From positions 12,092,703 through 12,156,702 of the forward strand of contig NC_084713.1 of the NCBI RefSeq assembly GCF_033807575.1: a stretch of DNA of 64,000 nt. The letters run 5' to 3'. Each line of letters begins with the position of its first letter. Positions within the stretch are counted from its first letter, which is position 1. Source of the DNA: Cydia pomonella (taxonomy: Eukaryota > Arthropoda > Insecta > Lepidoptera > Tortricidae). Both the position numbers and the translations under genes were made by a program. Below, piece by piece: positions 43,529 through 55,599 of this stretch. Under the pieces are notes generated by a model, which saw only the letters and a program-made list of their open reading frames with translations, ran no database searches and was not told the origin of the DNA.

Positions 43529-45137
43529 CCGATACCTTACCGGTACCTTAACACTGATTCGTGCTCACGAAATGCAATCAGGTATCGTCTCAAAAGGCAT
43601 TTCACTCGCACTTATTCGTGCGCGTGAGATGCCTGATGACACAACTCAAGGTTGTATCAAAAACTTATTAAATCCCAGCCATAATCAGCCTCTGGAGCTG
43701 AAAAATTTATCAACGTAGACCTTGGCAATCACTCACGCTGATTGATCATATAAGTGTCATAACGCATTTCGCTCGCACTTGTTGGTGCGCGTGAGAGGCA
43801 CAGCGAGCCGTGTCAAAGTCGTATCAAAACATAAAAAATCTTAACGAATTGTTAAATTAGAATCGGTCTTCTACACTCGAACGAAACTAGTTCTCTATTG
43901 GCCTTTGCGCTCTGTTTACACACGTTTACAGGTGGAAAATCAAAGGAAATATATTAATCGTCTTCATATTGGTATTGGCAAATAAACCAATTTTCGGCCG
44001 GTCACATTACGAAATGAAATAATTACACGAGGTGTTTGTGACGGTTATGGAATTGAAGGTACGAATTTGACGAATGTTATGAAGTGTGACGAATACGTAT
44101 ATTTATAAAAATAGGTTTATTCGTAAATGCCTTTTTGATATGTGGATATTTAAATAAAATAAAAAAGTTATTATGAGTGAGCATTGATAATCGGATCGAA
44201 TTTGTTTTTTCATTTGATTGGATTTTTATTTTCGCCATGTGCAAACAAAAAATATTTTATGGACCGTCAAATGACAAGGAAGTGCCTGCAGAATTTAGCT
44301 CTCATTCTACAAGATGAAAGACGTAGGCATTCATTCAGTCCAATACGAAAGTACACTGACATAACAGTGATATTTGTATCATATTATTTAGTTATCGTGC
44401 CAATATGCGGACAAGTGCGAACGTGCCATTTCAGATAGGAAAAAGGCTGTACCGCGAACGCGTTGTACAGCTTGGTACCTCGGACACTCCTGTCAGTAAT
44501 TATTTGAATACTCACGCACATATTTATTACAAAATAGAATCTATGTCATTTTATACCTACGACCCAAACTTGAAAGCTGCGTGATTTACAACGAAATATT
44601 TAACTATAAACTTAGGCTAGCTTATATGTTTGTAATTATTACTCGGTGGGTAATTTAAATAAACAGTATATATATTTATTAATTCTATTATTGAGCATGC
44701 AGTCAAAACGTTCATAAGTAGGTAGGTTTTAAACCCCGTATATATTGTACAGTATGCTGCAAAGTTAAATGATCATACTTAAATATAAATTTGTTCTAAG
44801 ATACAGTCTCCTAGATACGGAATCCTAAAAAGTTTGCTTCATGAAGCCTTGCATCTCCACAAAATATTATCGTTTCAAAGATCGCTACGTCAGATCACAC
44901 CCTTAACCTACAAGGCCTGGATAAAGTGATCATATAAATAAAGGTCGTCGGTCGAACGTAAAACGTGGTTTCCACGCCGTAATACCTAAAATAATAAAAC
45001 CTTCTGACTGCTGTTATTACAGGGCCAAACCTGAAAACCTAAAAAAAAACTATTTAATTTCGATAATTTCTACGCCATAATTATTACATACTCTAAAGCA
45101 CATTATTTGTTCTAACAAGTGACATCACATTAGTACA
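43529..45137. other. Repeat pieces, no gene
   Basis: Two imperfect copies of TCGCACTT-TTCGTGCGCGTGAGA occur at about 43,608 and 43,772. An unrecognised 84-codon frame lies at 44,184-44,438. No gene. Confidence 0.4.
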
Positions 45138-45362
45138 TTACGATACAAGTGCGAAAAATAGGAAATTCGAAACAAGTGGCGATAAATTAAAACACGACCG
45201 AAGGGAGTGTTTTAAATCGACACGAGTTGCGAATTACCTATTCGCACATGTATTGTACAACGTTTTACAGTACATATGGCCCTTTAAATGTTCGACAGAG
45301 TAACGTAATGTGCTAATTTTCGCACTAGTGCGGCAAAGTAGCACCATATGTACTGTAAAATA
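45138..45362. mobile_element. Two-hairpin foldback element, copy 3
   Basis: Same length (225 bp) and structure as 40,790-41,014, with scattered substitutions. Confidence 0.85.
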
Positions 45363-45892
45363 ATTTTCAACACACTTGCTCAAAACGACGTTTTTATTCC
45401 ACCGATTTTTGGCTCATACATAATCCTAGATATTAAACACGCATGCTTTTTCAGTATATTATAACACTCGTGCTTTTTCATTATATTATCCGACTGAGTT
45501 AAGAAGGTAACTGATTGCTAATAATATGCATGGAAACTGAGCCTTCTTAATTTCGTCGAGTAATACATCTTTTTAAACAACAAGGTTTCAAATGTTAGTT
45601 CAAAGAGGTTTTATCACACCAAATATAATTTATAGATTAAATTATCTCCTAAATTACATTAATGAATAAACATAACATTTTATCAATTTGATCTCCATCC
45701 GTCGAATAGAAATATGAAATTATTAGTTTTTTAACTTTTTTTTAAATTGACTGTTTGTCGATTTCGTTGGCGCCTTAGCCTTGCGCGCGCATTGGAATCG
45801 TGCGTAAAAAAAAAATAACGCGCCAGCCATTTTCCGTAATTGTCATAAAATTGGAATAGTTTTGCATGTTTTGAGTTTATATATTGACGAAA
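45363..45892. other. No gene recognised
   Basis: AT-rich; short related ACTCGTGCTTTTTCA/GCATGCTTTTTCA repeats at about 45,440-45,480. Confidence 0.35.
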
Positions 45893-46150
45893 ATGTCGTT
45901 TTCAAGCATTGAAAATGAAGAACACATAAAATTGACGCTGCCAGTAATACTAATAGAGGCAAGAGCCGAGAACGATAGCTTTTTACCATCAAAATCGGGT
46001 GAAAAATAATTGGCGGCATAAGAAACTTTTATTCAATGGAAAATCAACAAAAACGCCCAGTCTTTCTTAGAAAACGTGTTGGTAGCTTATTTCAATGAAT
46101 TGGCGAATAAGTGCCTACAAGCCCAGCACGCTTTGGTGCAATTATTCGAT
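45893..46150 (+). pseudogene. Broken transposon-derived protein, possibly a tyrosine-recombinase-like N-terminus
   Basis: From ATG 45,893 the frame reads MSFSSIENEEHIKLTLP, then DSFLPSKSGEK, a stop, LAA, a stop, ETFIQWKINKNAQSFLENVL and VAYFNELANK. The pattern L-P-x-K-S ... F..W....N..S-F-x-E-N-V-L..Y-F..L resembles the amino-terminal SAM-like part of an insect protein family related to tyrosine recombinases (from memory, tentative). Two in-frame stops and loss of the remainder after about 46,150 make it a pseudogene. Confidence 0.4.
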
Positions 46151-46342
46151 GTTAAAACTGTAAGCCACCATTTTGAAAATTGTACTTTAAGGTACTGTTT
46201 TGGCAAAAAAAAAACCGAATTTATAAGTTTTGTTTTTTCCTCGCACATCGGCTTTCTTATTGCGCACAATATCGCCTCATGTGTAATGACTAACTTAGCA
46301 CACTTGTATCTTGGATCTACTGGTTGGATCTATCGAGAATGA

Positions 46343-47996
46343 AGGATAATGTACTATTGTGTGGCACAATTAGTTGCATGACATAAATGGGTTAGCACAA
46401 ACGAATAACCGAGTCAAAAATCTTTTCTTTGTCTCGTTTTTTTCCCTAAAAATGTGACACTATATTTTCATTAAGAATCTAGATTTAGAGTAAAACGCGA
46501 ATTTCTCCTGGATGGTACACATTTTTCAAGATGGCCTTTAATGTATATACATACCAAATTGAATGACTGTTCCAGAGATTTTGAGGTTGGTCCTAATCCG
46601 ATTGTGCTATATGCCGTTAATTAGGTATTATGGTAGTATGACATTTATTACGTTATGAAGAATAATTATAAAAAAGTATAGTGTACCTACGACGATAATC
46701 ATTAAAATAAATTTGGCGTTAAATTACCTATACAAGGATAAGTTTTTTGTACATCAATCTTTAGGTATCCTATCTTATCCCACTCTTCCTTTGTCCTTAA
46801 AACATGGGGATATAATGTCAATAGTGGCCTTATTAAACATAAAAAAACCCGACCCGAAACTGACTCACTCACTGATGATCATCAAAACCCTTAGGGTACT
46901 TCCTGATGTCCTAGAAAGCTAAAATTTGGTATGTAGGATAATATATTAGTACACAAACAACAACAAAAATTAAAAACTTTAAATATGTAGCCCCTAAGGG
47001 GGTGAAATGGGGTGGAATTTGGTACGGGGTTTTGGTACCGCTGATTCAATTTAGATGAAATGTGGCATATATATAGTTTTTATTATGGGGAAGGATATAG
47101 AATAGTTTTTAATCCCAAAATCACACCGTAAAGGGTCGTAAGGGTGGTTGTGTGTTAAATAGTAAATCACCCCCAACCCTTTAAATTAGGGGATGGAAGA
47201 TTGTCATAAGCGACATGTACAAAAAGAAGTGAAATCCCATCAAAAACATTTTCATGAAAAATGTAGCCAAGACGAGACCATAAGGCTCGCACTGTAAAAA
47301 AGTTATCAGATCGCTTGTAGAGCCAGGCTTCTAACTCTACAAGCCCTAACTTCACAAACTCTACTCCTTAGTCGAATATGTATGTGACTTTGATGACTGT
47401 AGTCTGAGTTTTAATTGTATATTATCTAGAAAATAAATAACGTATCACGTATGATTAATATCCTAAAGTTTACAAAGTCGTACTAAATTGTCATCCAGAG
47501 TAAAGAGTAAATTTGTTTTTAAGCCATTGCTAGGCTTCTTAACTCGAGTATTTCAGCTTAAGCCTCCATTGAAAAGGGTACCTAAAGCCAACCGTAATCC
47601 ACGACGACAATAGTGCCCATAAAGTGGTGAAGGGTTCTGATAACTAAATCAAATTTCCTCGACGGAGGCTTGAATAACATATTGTGGCCGCATACATTTA
47701 TGGAAATGACGGTAAGATGGTGGCGAGTAATAGAAGTATAACAGTTTGTCTTATACGAGTACAACTTTATTCCTCGGTCACTTGACTTGACCTTATTCGT
47801 TGTTGCGAGAATAATCAATTTCCCGGGCAAAAGACTGTCCTGGTTATTATCGCCTACGGCAACCATTACTCATATCCGCCTACCTTAACCGCGAAAAAAC
47901 ATTCTAGGAAAAGACTGTAATTAGTTATCAAGGGAATAGAATGATATATATATATATATATATATAATATTACTATCGGTATTTCGGTATAGGTAC
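46343..47996. other. Repeat-derived, no gene
   Basis: 46,846-47,210 (ACCCGACCCGAAACTGACTC ... CCCCTAAGGGGGTGAAATGGGG) looks like a common lepidopteran repeat. A short (AT)n tract is at 47,943-47,966. No coding sequence. Confidence 0.45.
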
Positions 47997-48336
47997 GGTC
48001 ACTAGATAAGTTTTGCAATAGACAAATATGAAACAAGGAGGTGGCCTATCACATATATTTTTTAAAACTATATTTCCATAGACATTGTTTGACCGGAGAA
48101 CATTTACTTTCTTTTTAAATTTACTTATTTAAAAAATTGTTTTAATCTTTGAAAACGTCGGCTTGTTAAAAAGTTTAGTTTAAGTAAATTTAAAAATAAA
48201 GTACTTAAATGTTTTCCAGCCAATCATTCTTTATGGAAATATAGTTTTAAAAAGTATTAGTATTATTACTTTATGTGATAGGCCACCTCTTTTTTTCATA
48301 TTTGTCTATTGCAAAAATTTTCTAGTGATAGTGACC
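47997..48336. mobile_element. Foldback element with >100-bp inverted arms
   Basis: GGTCACTAGATAAGTTTTGC at the left end and the complement of GCAAAAATTTTCTAGTGATAGTGACC at the right end pair through TTTGCAATAGACAAATATGA, GGTGGCCTATCACATA and AAAACTATATTTCCAT. Complementarity continues inward with gaps almost to the centre. Confidence 0.85.
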
Positions 48337-51300
48337 TATGTATTTATTCATCAAGTTTTCGTCAAGTACAAAGTATTTTAAATCTAACATGTCTGTATCT
48401 CAAATGTTTTGAAAGTTTTTAATATTAAACGTCAAACAACTTTTCAAAATATACTTACTATTTTTTTCTTGCCAAACAGGTTTTTTCTTATATGAAAGGA
48501 AAATTTCAACAAAAAATGAGGGTTGTTTTCTTTACCTGTCATGCAGTCATGGGTCATCTTACAATCGTAATATGTCTTCGTCAAGCAAACTGTCACTTTT
48601 ATAAAGACATATTGCTCACGCGGTTGGAATAAACATACAAAGCCATCCCCGACCTTTCAGCAGATAATATGGAAAGGTTATTTTAGAAGTAGGCAGTAAG
48701 CAGTATAAAGGTTTTTACGTTTTCCCATGTTTATATTATCAATTTTATAAGAAACACCTATTTGTATTACACCTCACTGAATAATTGAATAGCTGAATAG
48801 TTAAAATTTAATAACTGAATAGTTTAAAAGTGGAGCTCAATAGAAATTGTAAATAATGTAAACAATTTAAGCTAGCTCAGGGGTAATTTTCTGCTTAAAA
48901 ACAGTGAGCAAAATGGCATTTAGATTTTGGATTATTAAAATTAATTGTTAGAATGCCATAGGAAAACATGAGTGAAATAGCGATGAAGACGGATTACATT
49001 TTTTCAGGTTGTATTTTTACCTTCCAGATATGTTCTCACTGCTGTCGTGAAACTTTTTGTGTACTATTTACATCTCGTGCGGTTTTGAGTCCCTTACTAC
49101 GCTCAAGATTCTAAATTAGATTAATTCGCTACGCTCTTGAATCTATTATAGAATTGGGCTTGCACGGAACTCAAAATAAGCACTCGAAGAAACTTTACTC
49201 TCTCATTTTACAAATAACTATTAGCCATAACAGTTTTGAATGATTCACGGTTAGTTTCATTAGACTTAAATCGACCGGGATATAAACCGTGATTACCTTT
49301 TATATTGTTTTGGTTTATATCCTGGTCGATTTATAGTACATTGTGCAACGAGGGGTGTAAGTGAAACTTTTATAAGAGGGTGGTAATTCCCGACCGCCGG
49401 AGGCTGGAGGGAATTAAAGACCCGGGTTTGCAATATTTTTACCCCCGGAGTTACACACAATGTTTTTCATCACACTTGGGAATAAAAAAACTAAATACAA
49501 GCGAAATAATTCTTAAATACGGTGACATATCAAACATTCTCCTCCATTTTGTAATTTCTTGACAGGTGAGGCATCGAAGGCTCAGACCTATTCGGCATTC
49601 AGCCACGATTGAAAATTATGTAAAGCCGTTTAAACGGCTGTTAAATTAATCTAATTAAATAATTTGAACATAAACAAAAATATTAAATTATAAACGTGAG
49701 TATTTTAAAAGTAAAACTCATTTAAGCTACTTTGTTTGTATGAATAAGTGACAAAATTAAAAAAAAAGCTAATATAATAAAAAAAGCATAACTCCCGTGG
49801 GAACAAAATATGCCTTTGTCCTTCAGCACACCTGCATGAAATAAGATCTCAGTGTGATGAAAATACTATATTATCCATTTCTAGTTAAATATACCTATCA
49901 TAACTATTTATATGTGTGTGAAAACAGCCTTCGAAAAAATATTAGATTATAAATCTCGAATGCTAACAAAATCTGTCATATTTGTTTACCTTCACTATTT
50001 GCCATTTCTATTGAACTCCACATTAGTTACGCAATACTGTTTACGCGTAAACCTAGATAAATTTTGAAAGTTTCAAAAATTTCCTTTGCTTACCCATGGG
50101 CCTACTTTTCACGCTTCTCAGGTACAAACGAAACTGCCCTTGCATTGCTGACAGGGGAACTATTTGGCTTCTTTTGATCTCCTGGCAGCCACTAACCGAA
50201 AGGGTCATGGCTTTTACCTACAGTAAAATTCGGAAATAAATCGTGATCTGTTAGATTTTCAATTCGGATTTCATCTTCATGCAATCATTCTTCATAGAAG
50301 GAGAGCCGGAGATGCTGAATTTCGAGTTACTCGAGCGTCGTAGAGACCTATTGGATTCGTACGATTATTTAATCCAATAGGTATGTATCATCTGATAGTA
50401 CGATGACGATGATTAGAAAATAGATAATAGATGGTAGGATAGAGAAGAAAATATCATTTAGTTGTTATGCGTCTCGCTTGCGCCAATACATGTAAGTACC
50501 GGTAAGTACGAGCGAAATGCACGATAACTGAATGACATATTTAGATGTAATTTTGATGTAAGTAGGTATACCTTCAAATTGGCCTGTCTTTCTTGTGTCT
50601 CGCTAGATTATGCTAATATTGAGTATGAAACAAATTATTGAATTGTCCCATTCACATATTAGTACCTAGTAATTTGTTAGATTTAAAATTCCATACGCTG
50701 TGGAATGGAACCCATGGAATATACAAGTTATCTTAACTATACATATATAAGAAGGTGTAGGTACATAATACCTTAACGTATCCTTCGCGGAAGCCGTACC
50801 CCCGTCATAAAATAAAGTTCGGCACCACCTATACCCCACGTACGACCTATTTATCACCTTATTTCCACATAAAAAGCCAGAGCGAGACAACCGTTAGAAA
50901 AGGAGAATAGATTTTTTTATAGCGAATAACTCGGTACGGAAAGTTCAGCACTTTCTAGGTCTTACTTGAGTTCTTGGTTCATAAAAAGTTTATAGTCTAC
51001 ATCTACATATCTTAACAATAGGCTATCAGATTACACCGTCTTTTTATTGAATTCCGTTAATTCGGGTATGGGTACGTACGTTTAAGGAAACTAAATGGTA
51101 TAGTCAATTTTCAAATATTTTATTTTTATATATAAAGTAATGAAATGTTGCATATAGCGGTGTTTTAACTTGTAACACGGGCATTATATTTAACTCAACT
51201 AAACAATTGAAAACTGTGACATATCAATGTCATTTCGAACACCAGTACTAGAGTCAGACTAAGCTAAGTTGGCAGCGATGTTGATCGCCCAGCTTGTGCA

Positions 51301-52122
51301 AGTGTTGAGTTTAAACGTCATAATTTCATAGAAGTTTGACGTTTAAAATAACACTTGCACTGTCTGTAAAAAAGTAATATTAGATAGATAGGCAGATAAC
51401 CAAACTAACGGTTAATGTAAAAATTTATTCAGTTTCGGATTCAGATCTTTTGAGAGCGTTTGAAGTTAATTGTTCCCAATTCCCCCACTCTCCCCTACAC
51501 GTTCGTAGGGGCCATATCAGATACAAATAAATTATTAATTATCTCCGAAATTGAGTAAATTAGAATACTGGTGTCTTTGAGAAAGTATGTAGCTTAATTT
51601 AAGCTCAGGAATGCACCCTTGAAATTAATGTAAATAAAAAAAATACGGTGTATTTAATTACCACGGTGTAGGTACCTAATTCTTACTTAAGTACAAATTG
51701 AGGAAAGTTTCAAAAAACCCTACAATTGTATTCCGTAAGAGTAACTTAGTATAAGTTGTAGTTATTATCTTTTATTTTCAATCTTTCATGAAGCACAAGA
51801 CAGTAGAACTAAAAGTCAGGGTTCAAACCACAGCTCGTTCTAATGTAATTCTCGGAACTTATGTACGAAATATCATTGCTTTTCCTTGACGATTTCCGTC
51901 TTTGTGTACTACCTACTTTTGTACAGTCAGACACAAAAAGTGCTTTCTCAGGACAACATTTATGTATTTTTTACTGAATAAAAATTCACTACTAATAACG
52001 TTAAAATTTAAACTAAAAATTATAAGTTAATTTCAATGTAGGGTAGATGCGCCTAAATCAGGTAATACGCCTAAAGCGGATAGGTGCTGTTTTATTGCTA
52101 AATTAATGTTAAACGACGATAT
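48337..52122. other. Repeat pieces, no gene
   Basis: About 49,030-49,150 (GTTCTCACTGCTGTCGTG) is related to 60,800-60,830. AAATCGACCGGGATATAAACC at 49,270 pairs with GGTTTATATCCTGGTCGATTT ending at 49,333, a small hairpin. 51,297-51,360 (GTGCAAGTGTT...AACACTTGCAC around TTTAAACGTCA/TGACGTTTAAA) is a 64-bp MITE-like palindrome. No host exon recognised. Confidence 0.45.
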
Positions 52123-52910
52123 AGTACGGTCGCCAAATCTCAAAAGCCCTCTAGAAACACGATTTAATTGACTCGGCTCGGCCTTACCCACAACCGGTAT
52201 CAATGTGTTCGGACAGTTCTCCTGATCACCGTACATGCGGTAGTAAAGCGGAAAAATGGTGGAGGGGATAGTAATGACGTCACAAAGATGGCGGCCGGAC
52301 CTATTCTTTTTGGCGGTGTATCTCGAAAACCACTTAACCGATTTTAATCATCGAGGTGTCAAATAATAGCTTATATTATGGAGATTATTTCCTTTTCTAC
52401 AAACATTTACGTGAAACCTATAGGAAAAAAATAATCACAAAAAACAGTTTTTTTATAAATTTTTTTTTTTTTATTTTGTAAAAATCTCCGTAAATATTAG
52501 CATTTCGCAAATTTTGTTTAATATAAAACATATTGCTTCATTATCAAGGAATATAATGAGCCTTAAAACATACAGATCGAGTAATAAACAATGAAGCTAC
52601 ACTCATTTATTTGCGCATGGGTAACGATAACTGGCTTTTACCGGTCGAAACTGTGGTGACTGTTACGATACGTATTGAATGGAATTTATAGAGTATCGGT
52701 TTTAATTACTGAAATTATAATGACAATTATAAAAACCAGACACAATAATGTTACCTTACTTCGACGTTTAGTCTCTTTTTTCGTCTTAATCATAGGTAGG
52801 TACATATTTCTTTTTACTTAAAAATTTTATACAGGCTGAACTTTTAACCACCAGTCATACTCTGCGCAGCGACTTTATAGGTCATACTGAACAACTTTTA
52901 CTATTAGTAG
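52123..52910 (+). repeat. Composite unit 1
   Basis: Full-length unit, about 97% identical by eye to the reverse complement of 55,600-56,366 except for 30 bp near its start. Confidence 0.8.
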
Positions 52911-53583
52911 TCCCCAAGCCGCTCCGAGGCCAGATTTAATTGACTCAGCTCGGCCTTACCCACAACCGGTATCAATGTGTTCGGGTGTTTCTCCTGATCA
53001 CCGTACATGCGGTAGTAAAGCGGAAAAATGGTGGGAGGGGATAGTAATGACGTCACAAAGATGGCGTCCGGACCTATTCTTTTTGGCGGTGTATCTCGAA
53101 AACCACTTAACCGATTGTATTCATCGAGGTGTCAACTAATAGCTTATATTATGGAGATTATTTCCTTTTTACAAACATTTACGTGAAACCTATAGGAAAA
53201 TAATAATCACAAAAAACATTTTTTTTTATACATTTGGTTGGTAGGTTTGTCTTATGTTTTAAAGCAGTAAAATCTTTCAAGTCGAAACACAGTATAAATA
53301 TACATTTTGTTGTCTAATCTAAAAGTATGATGTTCATTGTTTAAGACTGATTAGTGATTACTGAATTAAATAACATGCTATTTGTTATTTTTGTTTTATT
53401 TTTTAAATCAGGTATTAATTTATTCACTATGTATCACTATACAGGCAAAATGTGTATCATAGTTGGTCTGTAAGTACTTACTACTTGTGTCGAATATAGG
53501 TATAAGATGAAATTTTAACCACCAGCCATACTCTGCGCAGTGACTTTACAGGTCATACTGAACAACTTTTATTATGGAACCAA
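52911..53583 (+). repeat. Composite unit 2, rearranged
   Basis: Begins AGTAGTCCCCAAGCCGCTCC, agrees with the other units to about 53,230, then has a different middle (53,231-53,510), and returns to the common CACCAGCCATACTCTGCGC end. Confidence 0.7.
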
Positions 53584-53875
53584 TGCCGAATCACGCAAGA
53601 AAATTTGGATCTGGAATGACACCCACTGGCTGTGCCCTACCACACAAAGCGAGATGACATTCACAATGCCCATACCTCTCTTTTGGACGTAGTTTAAGGA
53701 CGTACCCGGGTCCATGACGCATGCTCGCCACACCGCTGCTTAAAATAAGCTGACGCACCGTAAATTGAACTGCGCAAAAATCGCAAAAAATATTACACGG
53801 AGATCTTATGGCAGACACCGTACCGGTGACGTAAAAGACGCAACTGTTTTGCGAACAAAAAAGATTCGCGTGAAG

Positions 53876-54002
53876 CACGTCACTGCGATTCCGTACCGTC
53901 ACCGTTTTTTAAACAGCGGTGTGGGGAGCATGCGTCAAAAACGGTACGCATACGACGCGTCACTGCGATTCCGTATCGTGACCGTTTTTTAAGCTGCGGT
54001 CT
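53876..54002. repeat. ~79-bp direct repeat in the loop of the composite
   Basis: CACGTCACTGCGATTCCGTA...CCGTTTTTTAAACAGCGGTGTGG at 53,876 is repeated as CGCGTCACTGCGATTCCGTA...CCGTTTTTTAAGCTGCGGTCTGG at about 53,955. Confidence 0.75.
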
Positions 54003-54013
54003 GGTCGCACCTT

Positions 54014-55541
54014 GTATTGTATTGTATTGTATTGTATTCGGGCGATTTTTCCGCAACTCGACGACTTGCGCCTATTTTGCGTGATATGTTGGGGGTGGGC
54101 TAGTCCTGCCAGCCCAGCTCCTCGAGGAATCCTATCAAACCTTTGATGTTGAGTAGGACCTCGGGGAGGTCTCTCGGAGATCCGAGATGTTTAGCCCTGT
54201 ATGGAGTCACTCCGCTGCATTCCAGCACCACGTGAGAGGCTGTTTCTTCTGTCTCCATGCAACCTCGGCACAGGGGACTGTCTGTGACACCTGTTGTGAA
54301 AAGATGTTTGTTAAATAGTCCATGACCTGTTATGACACTGGTTACCATACTCAGTCGGACCTTCCCTAGTTGCAGGAGCGCCCTTGTGAGTTTTCCGTTG
54401 ATGCCAGGCATGGCTTCTTTTGCCTGTCTGCATCCAGTCTGGTTCAGCCAGTGTTCTGTGTGTAGTTTCCCTGTACGTGCCAGCAGCATTGAGCGTACCT
54501 TGCTAAATGGTATCGGAAGAATCGGTTCCGGACCAATCGCCCCCGCATTCGATCCTTGCCTGGCAAGCTCGTCCGCAGCATCGTTACCTCGGGATCCACT
54601 GTGTCCCTTGATCCATTGTAGGGTGATCTTGTTATTATGACATACCTCCATTAGTCGTTCGTGGCATTCGTGTATAAGTTTGGATGTAACTATATGGCTA
54701 TTTAGAGCCATTAAGACTGCTCTACTGTCGGAGAGTATGCGGATGGAGGATCCTACTACCTTCCTTGCAGTGATGGCAGCCGCCGCGTTTATGATGCCCA
54801 TGCACTCAGCTTGGAATACCGAGTTATGGGCTCCTAGCGGAGTGGTGATCGACATGTTCAGGTCTTCTGAGAAGGTTCCAGAGCCCGATCCGCTGTCTGT
54901 TTTGGACCCATCAGTGAAGATTCTCAGCTCCCGGGGATTGAGTCCTTCATGATTGTCGTCCTCATATAACTGTATTTTGTACCTTTTATCGAAGATAGCT
55001 TGTTTGTGAATCCGGTCCGTGCCTGACCTAAGCACTGGAAATTCGTCATACACCTTTTCCAGGCATTTTGTGTGAAGAGCTCCTGTGATGTTAGACCATA
55101 TCTTGAGGGTTCGCAACCTTACCGCTGAGAGACTGGCCTCTTGCTGTATGTGTAGGTGCAGCGGTGGAAGGTTTAGCATGACCTCCATGGCTGCAGTCGG
55201 GGTAGACCTCGTGCAGCCAGTGGTGGCCGCGCATGCGAGCCTTTGAAGTCTTTGTAGTTTATCTCGTACGTTGCCTAGGTTTGTTCTTGGCCACCAAACC
55301 AGAGCACCGTAACAGAGTAAGGGGCGGATTATCGTCTTATAGAGCCAGAGGGTAATTTTCGGGTTGAGTCCCCACCTCTTACCAATCATCCTTCTGCACT
55401 GCCAGAAGACAACTCCCGCCTTGTCTATCCGTTTGTTGATGTGGTTGTTCCAATTGAGTTTATTGTCGAGAGTTAGTCCTAAGTACTTAACTTCATCGGA
55501 CAGCTGTAGCTCAGTTTGGAAAAGTGTTGGTCTGGTAAAGT
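54014..55541 (-). mobile_element. 5'-truncated LOA/I-type non-LTR retrotransposon
   Basis: TGGTCGCACCTT is present at both 54,002-54,013 and 55,542-55,553, a 12-bp target duplication. The 3' end, read on the minus strand, is an (AATAC)n tail at 54,012-54,039, typical of a non-LTR element that ends in a simple repeat. It is inserted in the loop of the composite inverted-repeat element. Confidence 0.82.
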
Positions 55542-55569
55542 TGGTCGCACCTTTATATGGGACAGTCAA
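54100..55569 (-). CDS. RT thumb, RNase H and zinc-knuckle end of a LOA/I-type ORF2
   Basis: 489 codons, open throughout. Residues 1-9 come from flanking DNA and the target duplication; the element itself starts near residue 10 (RPTLFQTELQLSDEVKYLGL). The RT C-terminal part contains KYLGLTLDNKLNWNNHI and RPLLCYGALVWWP. RNase H has FTDGSK (D220), QAECMG (E255), SDSRA (D281) and GNDAADELA (D330), the full catalytic set. A CX2CX8HX4C knuckle (C434, C437, H446, C451) is near the end, and the stop lies at 54,100. RNase H degrades the RNA strand of the hybrid in I, LOA and related clades. Endonuclease and the RT fingers/palm are lost by 5' truncation, so the copy cannot move on its own. Intact codons imply a young insertion. 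Confidence 0.92.
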   Translation of the reverse strand: MTVPYKGATNFTRPTLFQTELQLSDEVKYLGLTLDNKLNWNNHINKRIDKAGVVFWQCRRMIGKRWGLNPKITLWLYKTIIRPLLCYGALVWWPRTNLGNVRDKLQRLQRLACAATTGCTRSTPTAAMEVMLNLPPLHLHIQQEASLSAVRLRTLKIWSNITGALHTKCLEKVYDEFPVLRSGTDRIHKQAIFDKRYKIQLYEDDNHEGLNPRELRIFTDGSKTDSGSGSGTFSEDLNMSITTPLGAHNSVFQAECMGIINAAAAITARKVVGSSIRILSDSRAVLMALNSHIVTSKLIHECHERLMEVCHNNKITLQWIKGHSGSRGNDAADELARQGSNAGAIGPEPILPIPFSKVRSMLLARTGKLHTEHWLNQTGCRQAKEAMPGINGKLTRALLQLGKVRLSMVTSVITGHGLFNKHLFTTGVTDSPLCRGCMETEETASHVVLECSGVTPYRAKHLGSPRDLPEVLLNIKGLIGFLEELGWQD

Positions 55570-55599
55570 AATTTTTTTCGCGATTTCGGAATTGGTCCC

